Shown here: piece after piece, positions 14,434-20,594 of the stretch
Numbering within the stretch: position 1 is the stretch's first letter
How the letters are laid out: each line of letters begins with the position of its first letter
DNA from: a virus
Strand: one strand, 5' to 3'
IMG/VR virus record: IMGVR_UViG_3300009428_000106
Coordinates: 1 to 20,594 of that record
DNA length: 20,594 nucleotides
Program-made: the position numbers and the translations under genes
The notes under the pieces: generated by a model
Database searches by the model: none
The model's input: the letters and a program-made list of their open reading frames with translations, nothing else
Told to the model about the DNA's origin: nothing

Positions 14434-15171
14434 ATGAACGTAAACACTGTATACCAAACTGTACTTAGTATATTAAATAAAGAACAAAGAGGTTATTTAA
14501 CTCCATTTGAGTTTAACACAATAGCTTCTCAAGTTCAATTAGAAATATTTGAAAAATATTTTGAAGATTTAAATATGCAATTAAGAATACCTCAAAATGA
14601 TAGTGAATACGTTGATAGAGTAAAAACAATAGAAGAAAAAATAGATAAATTTAGAACATCTAAAGATATAACAGTAGCCTTAGTTAACGGTTTTGGTACT
14701 TTTGATTTTTCAGCTTTATCGCCTTCAGTTCATAGATTCGGTAGTGTAGATTTCACTGACAGAACATTATTACCAGTAACAATAGAAAAAGTTACTAGTC
14801 ATGAATTAATGTTAGCTAGAAGATCTCAATTCACAACTCCAACATCTAAATTTCCTCAATGTTCTATTGAAGGTACTACAATAAAAATATTACCAGCTAT
14901 ACCAACTAGTGCAGTTGTTGGAATAACAAAATCCTACACATTGGAATATATTAAAAAACCTGACGCTCCTGTTTGGGGTTTTACAATTGGTTCACTAGGT
15001 CAATATATATACGCAACTGGTGCCTCAACTAATTTTGAAATATCAGACTTAGACCAGTCTGAGTTAATACTAAGGATACTAGCATATGCCGGTCTTGTTG
15101 TTAGAGATCCTGAAATAACTCAATCTGCGGCAGGTGCAGCAGCAATGATAGATCAATCACAACAACAATAA
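14434..15171 (+). CDS. Head-tail connector / ring protein (tail tubular A-like)
   Basis: The 245-aa product starts with a helical block MNVNTVYQTVLSILNKEQRG, then LTPFEFNTIASQVQLEIFEK (about 22-41) and YFEDLNMQLRIP. I recognise this block from connector-type proteins of crAss-like and marine Bacteroidota podoviruses. Beta-rich segments follow (FGTFDFSAL, TLLPVTIEKV, TIKILPAIP, YTLEYIKKPDAPVW), then a helical end (SELILRILAYAGLVV, AAGAAAMIDQSQQQ). Such proteins form a ring beneath the portal and retain DNA after packaging. The gene lies just after a terminator with a short A/T leader and is separated from the next gene by only 3 nt, which supports joint action. The T7 gp11 relation is by analogy and position. 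Confidence 0.75.
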   Translation: MNVNTVYQTVLSILNKEQRGYLTPFEFNTIASQVQLEIFEKYFEDLNMQLRIPQNDSEYVDRVKTIEEKIDKFRTSKDITVALVNGFGTFDFSALSPSVHRFGSVDFTDRTLLPVTIEKVTSHELMLARRSQFTTPTSKFPQCSIEGTTIKILPAIPTSAVVGITKSYTLEYIKKPDAPVWGFTIGSLGQYIYATGASTNFEISDLDQSELILRILAYAGLVVRDPEITQSAAGAAAMIDQSQQQ

Positions 15172-15174
15172 GAT

Positions 15175-16398
15175 ATGACTAAAACATCCGCAACAATACC
15201 TATTCAAGAAAACGACGCAGTATACTACGCTGGGCAAATGAAGCTTGCTTTGGCAGCTGGACAATCTAAAGCAACATTTAATCCAGGTGATGGTGGTCCT
15301 CTTAATACAGTATTAATTTCTAATTATAATAGTGCATTAGTAGCCGTGACAGATACAGCTAATTTTGATATACATATATTAGCTAATCAAACAGCTCTAC
15401 CTACCTTAGCTAATAAAGTAGCTGCAGATAAGTTTTACGTTGAAGATTCCACTAATAACACAGTTAACTTTCTTGCTAACGGTGTTGCTGGGGCTGGGGA
15501 ATTTATATTCCTTCAGTTAACAGAACGTGCGGTAGAAAACAACTGGGGAAGTTATAGCTATTTATCATTAGATGATATAATAAATAATTTTTTAATGGCT
15601 TACATTGGAGATGACAAGATTCTTCAAAAAGTAAAAAGAACAGATGTTTTATTTCACGCTAGAAGAGCTATGCAAGAATTGTCTTATGATATACTACCTT
15701 CAGCTAAATCTATTGAATCAACAATACCTATTACTTTAACAGTTCCATTACCCATAGATTACGTTAATTATGTAAGATTATCATGGGCAGATGCTCAGGG
15801 AGTATTAAGAACTATATATCCTTTAAATGGTTTAAGTGGTAATCCTACTGAATTACCTATAGATGATGGCAAGGGAGTTCCTACTCAAAGTTCTTTTGGA
15901 AACAATTTAGAAGCAGCGCAATCAATTATTGAAAGCAGATGGGAAAAAACTAATCAATCTAATATTTCTGGTAGTTCACAAAGTAACGACAGTAATGGTA
16001 TATATGATGAAGTATGGTGGAAACAAGCATATGGTCAAAGATATGGTTTACAACCAGAGCTAGCACAATCCAATGGATACTTCAGTGTAAATCAAAGATT
16101 AGGATCTTTTAGTTTTTCAAGTAATTTATCACAAAAAGTTATAATGATAAATTACATATCTGATGGATTAGCTGTAGATCTAGACTCTTTAGTTCCTAAA
16201 ATGATAGAAGAAGCTATGTACGCTAAAATACTATCATCTATAGCTTATTTGTCAAGAAACGTTGACGGCAATTCTAAAGCGTTATTTAAAAGAGATGCTT
16301 ATGCAAAAACTCGTAATGCAAAAATAAGACTATCAAATCTAAAACTTGATGAAATAGTGCAAGTTTTTAGAGGTCAATCGAAATGGTTTAAATCTTAA
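15175..16398 (+). CDS. Connector / ring protein with an extra N-terminal domain
   Basis: The 407-aa product has two parts. Residues 1-120 form a beta-rich, Ala/Thr/Asn-rich domain (VLISNYNSALVAVTD, FDIHILANQTALPTLAN, GEFIFLQLTERAVENNWGS). From about 127 begins the block YSYLSLDDIINNFLMAYIGD, then KILQKVKRTDVLFHARRAM and SYDILPSAKSIESTIPITL. I recognise this as the start of a portal-attached ring or connector family in related phages, where it is usually at the N-terminus. A Ser/Asn/Gln-rich linker (about 255-275) and a helical end (VPKMIEEAMYAKILSSIAYL, ALFKRDAYAKTRNAKIRLSN) follow. It probably stacks with the preceding protein below the portal. The added N-terminal domain would face outward or bind a partner; its function is unknown. 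Confidence 0.73.
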   Translation: MTKTSATIPIQENDAVYYAGQMKLALAAGQSKATFNPGDGGPLNTVLISNYNSALVAVTDTANFDIHILANQTALPTLANKVAADKFYVEDSTNNTVNFLANGVAGAGEFIFLQLTERAVENNWGSYSYLSLDDIINNFLMAYIGDDKILQKVKRTDVLFHARRAMQELSYDILPSAKSIESTIPITLTVPLPIDYVNYVRLSWADAQGVLRTIYPLNGLSGNPTELPIDDGKGVPTQSSFGNNLEAAQSIIESRWEKTNQSNISGSSQSNDSNGIYDEVWWKQAYGQRYGLQPELAQSNGYFSVNQRLGSFSFSSNLSQKVIMINYISDGLAVDLDSLVPKMIEEAMYAKILSSIAYLSRNVDGNSKALFKRDAYAKTRNAKIRLSNLKLDEIVQVFRGQSKWFKS

Positions 16399-16402
16399 TT
16401 AA

Positions 16403-19400
16403 ATGCAAAGAAAGTTTCAACACACTTTTACAAAGTCTAAAATGAATCAAGACTTAGACGCTAGGCTACTACAACCAGACGAGTATAGAGAGGGTACTAA
16501 TATAGCTGTTTCTAGAGCTGAGTCAGACGACGTAGGTGCATTAGAGAACATTTTGGGAAATGAAATAATTTCTAATTTAGAAATTGCAAATGTTTTTTTA
16601 GAACAGGTTATTGGTTGGAAAATAAACGAAAACACTAATAAAATATATTTATTTGTAACAGATTATCAAGACAATTCTTTAGATCAAATCAGTAATTTTA
16701 CACCAATTGGATCAACTAATAAAATAGTTTTAGTTGATACTATTGCTAATATAACCTCTACAATAGTTGAGGGTAGGTTTTTGAATTTCTCATGGAACAG
16801 TCCTGTTTTAGACGCTATATTTTTAGAAGACTTAATGTTTTTTACTGATAACAGGAATCAACCAAGAGTTATCAATGTCAAAACAGCTGAATCAAATCCT
16901 GATTACTACTTTAGTGAAGATCATTTATCTTTAGCTAAATATTACCCTTATAAAACTATTGAGCTAAATCAAGAGACCAAAATAAGTGGTCTTTTTTATA
17001 ATAAAGATATAACTAGTCTAACTTTTCCTGGAGGTGGGGGTAATGGTGCTTTGTCTATATATCCTTATTTTGCTATACCTAGCACTAACACGGTGCTTAT
17101 AAAAAGCTTAGTTAATAATATAGGAATGACAGGTTTTTTACAAGTTGGAGATGAAAGTTGGAATTTTAAAGTTGCTTACGTACAAGAAACAACCATCTTG
17201 TTGCAGGGTGTTGCAAATGTTACTTTAGTTTTTATAGACAGAGATTTATCAACTGCTCAAACACCTGGATCTACCATTACCAATGGTACTGTTTCTAGTT
17301 TATCATTTATAGATGAAAACGCTAAAGACGTTAGTTCACCTTGGTTTAGACAAGATGCTGTAAAATTAACTATTGACAATGTTAATTTACAACAAGGTGA
17401 TAATATTGAATATGCTCTTGCTGGTACTGATAGGTATAAATACGCCCAATCATTATATGAATTTGGAACAAGGTCACCTTATAATAACATAGGAACTACA
17501 CCACGTGGAATTGATAATCATTTTCCAAACAACTCCCAGTCTCAATCTGCTAAAGTTGGGCATTGCAGAATTACACACCCAAGGTTAGATCCTTTAAAAT
17601 ATTATGTTGTAACAACTGTTACTAACGGCACAAGCAATAATCCTTCTTTTAAAGTTTCAAGACTTACTCAATTAGTTAATGGAGCACTAGTGGCTGATCC
17701 AACTGAGTTTTATGGTGTGTTAAATAGAGGTGATGTTTTAACTATTCATCAACCAAATATTTTCTATAATCAAAACTTCTCAGGAGATGATGCTTTTTTA
17801 GAAGATAAATTTATAAGATTTTCTTATAGATTTAAATACGATGATGGTCAGTATTCTTTATTATCTCCATTTACTCAAGAAGTTTTTATACCTAAACAAA
17901 AAGGTAATTTCTTAAAAAAAGTAGGAGTTCAAGCTTCTACTGGTGCATTAGATAATAATTACGTACCACAAGAAAATATTGCAGGAGAAAACACTATTGT
18001 TGATTTCATGGAAAATGAAGTAACACAAATAAAGCTGCGAATACCATGTGAGTATGCTATTAACACATTAAGAGATAATCTAAAAATTGATGAAATAGAA
18101 ATATTATACAAACAATCTACACAAGCTTCTATAAAAATCATAGACGCTATAAGTGTTGAAGATGATTCTATAGTTTCTAACACTACTAAATTCTTTGAAT
18201 TTATATATGACTCTAAAGAACCTATTAAAACTTTAAAATCTAGTGAAACAACTAGAGTGTATGACAACGCTCCAGTTAGAGCAAAAACATTATCATCAGC
18301 TGGCAATAGAGTAATATTAGGTAATTTTTATGATAGACATAGTTCCCCTAATAATTTAAATTATTTCGTTGGGGCTGGTAGAAAATTTACACCGGCAGAG
18401 CATTCTAAACCTACAACTTCAAATTTAGACTACCCTTCAGATCTTTTACCAAATAAATTCTCTACAGTATCATATCCAAAATCTAGTTTAAAACAGAACA
18501 GAAGTTATCAAGTTGGATTAATATTACAAGACAGATATGGAAGATCTTCAGACGTTATACTTTCATCTATAACAACTGATCAATTCATTTTAGATACAGG
18601 AGCTTTTTTTAATAACCCAATAAACTTTGGTGGTTCTACTATTTTTCATAAATATTTAGATTCAGTAATAGATCCTTTAACAGCTGAGTCAGCTATAAAA
18701 ACCAGTCCAGTAACTAGAGCTGGAATTGTAGATTGGCCAGGTGACTCTTTAAAATTATTATTTTCACAACTTATACCTCAAGAAATACCTACATTAGCAG
18801 GTTATCCAGGTTTATATGAAGACCCATTTGTAGTAGCGACAGCAACTATATCTTATAGTTTTAACGCTGCGGGCTTTGCTCAAACTGGACTTATACCTAA
18901 TTTAAAACCAGGTATGCTTTGTGAATGGACAAGCGGTGGTGTTGATTATGAAACTTACGTTTGGACACTTGTTAACAATGGGCAGTTTGTGTTTTTTTTA
19001 AATGAAAATGGTTCTGGATCTGTTGCTTACCCAAACGCGGGCGACGTATGTACTTTTAGTTACAGTAGTAAACCTTTAGGTTGGTATTCTTACAAAGTAG
19101 TAATTAAACAATTACAACAAGATTATTATAATGTTTATCTACCTAGTTTACTAAATGGTACTCCAGTTATAAAACCTTTTGAATTAAACTGTACATTTAC
19201 TAATGGTAGTAATTTAGTACAGGTGGATCCTATAGGTGATATAGAATATTTAACTTTTCCTTTATTAGAAGGAATGAAAGTTGTAGCTGGTGTTAATACG
19301 TATTATATAAATAACATATTAAACTATAAGCAATTTGAAATATCTGGACTCGCTTTATCTAATTATACGGCTCTACCTGCTTCGTTAAGTATAGAGTCTG

Positions 19401-20594
19401 CTATGGCCAACTCTTTTACACAGCCAGATCAATCAAGTCTTAATGTTGGAACTCAAGGAGCAGAGGTTGCATTGACAGGTTCACCTGGTTCTTTAGGTAA
19501 AGTTAAAGGTACTGTAGTAAACGAAACAATAGATGGACAAACAATAAAGGTGTTAAAATTTGAAGTAACTGCTGTTGGTACTAATTATAAAAATGGAGAA
19601 TCTTACACTATACCAGCTTTAATACCTACTGGGGGTGCAAGTGGTTATCCTGCAATAAGTTTTGTATTGGTAACTTCTAATATAAAAGTTCAATCAACTA
19701 CTTTTAGTAAATCCTCTAGTCCTGGAGTTTTAAATACAACAACATTGTTAACTGACAATGCTAATAAAGTTCCGCCTGCTTTAAACGAAACAAGTCCTGT
19801 TCAACAGAACTATTCAACAAGTGAAGTAAAGCTAATACCTAGATATGCAAAAGATGGTAGATGGGAAGCTACAACTGGTGATCCTTATTTCTTAGTTAAT
19901 GATAAAGTTCCTTCCTCTATATTTCCAAGTAAAGAAGAAATGCAAGTACAGTCTTTAGGTAATTTTGAAAGTATATATCCAAGAGCTAGCTACAACGGTC
20001 TTTACAATGCTTTGAACGATCCTACAGTGGCTACAATTCAAAATAGATTTAATATTGGTGAAGATTCACAAACTACTCTACCTGTGTCTCAAGCAGAAAC
20101 AACACCAGCTGCTTTTGAAACTACTCCTGTAGAAACTAATTTAGAAATATATTACGAAACAAGTACTTCTGGTAATATTAAAGATTTAAACACTTTAATT
20201 AGAAAGACTATATCTGTACCTTTAACATTTGTGGACTCTACACTTACCACAACGATAATAGGCTCAACAAACGCTCCTATAATAATCAACGAGTCACTAG
20301 ACTTCACTAGTAATCCAACTTTAGCTACAGTTATATTAAAAGATCAAAACTTTGATACTTTAAAATATTATTCTACAACTGTTTCAGAAATAAACGTTAA
20401 AGATATTAATATATCAACTCCTCAATATGCTAATGGTTATCCACTACCAAGCGGATGTATAGAATTTACAAAGTTTGCAGTGGATGATGCAAGTAATCGG
20501 TTTGTTATAAAAATAAACAATAAATTTCCAGCTTATAATGCAGGGCCTAATTCTGATTTAAATGTTATATTTTTTAATGTTAATTTTAAATTTA
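16403..20594 (+). CDS. Giant tail protein, muzzle / tail-tubular-B-like (partial at right edge)
   Basis: The frame is open from the ATG at 16403 to the window end (1397 codons, no stop); a second Met lies at 16442. The N-terminus MQRKFQHTFTKSKMNQDLDA, then EYREGTNIAVSRAESDDVGA and LENILGN, matches the opening I know from the large tail proteins of crAss-like podoviruses. An early NIAVSRAES strand and the ring-protein neighbours fit a protein that caps the portal rings, as the muzzle does in crAss-like phages or gp12 in T7. The rest is long beta-rich sequence with few charged helices, e.g. FIRFSYRFKYDDGQYSLLSP and SYQVGLILQDRYGRSSDVIL (about residues 690-715), the latter fibronectin-like in pattern. 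A GTNYKNGESYTIPALIPTGG beta motif lies near 19575. No depolymerase active site was recognised. Confidence 0.82.
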   Translation, partial: MQRKFQHTFTKSKMNQDLDARLLQPDEYREGTNIAVSRAESDDVGALENILGNEIISNLEIANVFLEQVIGWKINENTNKIYLFVTDYQDNSLDQISNFTPIGSTNKIVLVDTIANITSTIVEGRFLNFSWNSPVLDAIFLEDLMFFTDNRNQPRVINVKTAESNPDYYFSEDHLSLAKYYPYKTIELNQETKISGLFYNKDITSLTFPGGGGNGALSIYPYFAIPSTNTVLIKSLVNNIGMTGFLQVGDESWNFKVAYVQETTILLQGVANVTLVFIDRDLSTAQTPGSTITNGTVSSLSFIDENAKDVSSPWFRQDAVKLTIDNVNLQQGDNIEYALAGTDRYKYAQSLYEFGTRSPYNNIGTTPRGIDNHFPNNSQSQSAKVGHCRITHPRLDPLKYYVVTTVTNGTSNNPSFKVSRLTQLVNGALVADPTEFYGVLNRGDVLTIHQPNIFYNQNFSGDDAFLEDKFIRFSYRFKYDDGQYSLLSPFTQEVFIPKQKGNFLKKVGVQASTGALDNNYVPQENIAGENTIVDFMENEVTQIKLRIPCEYAINTLRDNLKIDEIEILYKQSTQASIKIIDAISVEDDSIVSNTTKFFEFIYDSKEPIKTLKSSETTRVYDNAPVRAKTLSSAGNRVILGNFYDRHSSPNNLNYFVGAGRKFTPAEHSKPTTSNLDYPSDLLPNKFSTVSYPKSSLKQNRSYQVGLILQDRYGRSSDVILSSITTDQFILDTGAFFNNPINFGGSTIFHKYLDSVIDPLTAESAIKTSPVTRAGIVDWPGDSLKLLFSQLIPQEIPTLAGYPGLYEDPFVVATATISYSFNAAGFAQTGLIPNLKPGMLCEWTSGGVDYETYVWTLVNNGQFVFFLNENGSGSVAYPNAGDVCTFSYSSKPLGWYSYKVVIKQLQQDYYNVYLPSLLNGTPVIKPFELNCTFTNGSNLVQVDPIGDIEYLTFPLLEGMKVVAGVNTYYINNILNYKQFEISGLALSNYTALPASLSIESAMANSFTQPDQSSLNVGTQGAEVALTGSPGSLGKVKGTVVNETIDGQTIKVLKFEVTAVGTNYKNGESYTIPALIPTGGASGYPAISFVLVTSNIKVQSTTFSKSSSPGVLNTTTLLTDNANKVPPALNETSPVQQNYSTSEVKLIPRYAKDGRWEATTGDPYFLVNDKVPSSIFPSKEEMQVQSLGNFESIYPRASYNGLYNALNDPTVATIQNRFNIGEDSQTTLPVSQAETTPAAFETTPVETNLEIYYETSTSGNIKDLNTLIRKTISVPLTFVDSTLTTTIIGSTNAPIIINESLDFTSNPTLATVILKDQNFDTLKYYSTTVSEINVKDINISTPQYANGYPLPSGCIEFTKFAVDDASNRFVIKINNKFPAYNAGPNSDLNVIFFNVNFKF

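Noticed and set aside
17959-18306. 115-aa open frame on the minus strand
   Set aside because: It lies entirely opposite the giant tail protein frame, which stays open for over 4 kb. There is no independent coding signal.
1-20594. tRNA genes, CRISPR arrays, integrase, attachment sites or insertion sequences
   Set aside because: Intergenic spaces are only a few to about 60 nt and hold terminators or A/T leaders. No tRNA-like cloverleaf, spaced repeats, recombinase motif or inverted terminal repeats were seen.

Overview
The window is a dense, single-strand stretch of an AT-rich double-stranded DNA phage genome, covering lysis, packaging, head and portal-attached tail genes. Every gene I accept is on the + strand. 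Most neighbours touch or overlap (repeated ATGA and TAATG junctions), and there are no tRNAs, integrase, insertion sequences or CRISPR arrays. Start codons mostly lack a Shine-Dalgarno sequence and instead follow A/T-only leaders, as is usual for Bacteroidota and their phages. Together with the protein types (a terminase without a classical P-loop, an Ala/Gln-rich coiled-coil portal tail, and a block of terminase, portal, scaffold, capsid, ring proteins and a giant tail protein), this suggests a podovirus of a marine flavobacterium-like host, related to the crAss-like or uncultured marine phage groups. That assignment is inferred from recognised protein patterns; no search was run.

Layout. 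Positions 1-677 hold the 3' end of an unknown gene, a 51-aa holin-like membrane protein and a T7-lysozyme-type amidase. Positions 664-1023 encode a membrane-anchored coiled-coil protein that could be an inner spanin. Positions 1023-2317 encode four small or lysine-rich proteins of unknown role, one with a Cys-x-Cys motif. Positions 2317-3609 encode a probable zinc metallopeptidase (HExxH) with a long disordered tail, followed by a two-helix holin-like protein (3609-4058), a beta-rich Gly/Ala-rich probable virion protein (4061-4594) and two small conserved unknowns. Positions 5086-5679 encode what looks like a tandem two-domain GroES-like co-chaperonin with a GTG start.

Packaging and head: a putative small terminase subunit (5624-5899), large terminase (5896-8121), portal (8125-10506), scaffold-like protein (10534-11664), major capsid protein (11683-13200) and a 96-aa capsid-associated candidate (13230-13520). 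A strong rho-independent terminator follows. Next come a 265-aa conserved protein (13581-14378) and a second terminator, then two connector or ring-type proteins (14434-16398). The last gene is a giant structural protein (16403 to beyond the right edge, at least 1397 residues).

Working together: the chaperonin-like protein may assist capsid folding. Portal, scaffold and capsid protein build the prohead, and the terminase pair fills it. The ring proteins and giant protein close the portal vertex and form the short tail. The amidase, holin-like and spanin-like proteins lyse the cell. Tandem A/T repeats placed directly against the start codons of scaffold, capsid and the 265-aa gene, plus two terminators inside the structural operon, suggest that output per gene is tuned locally.
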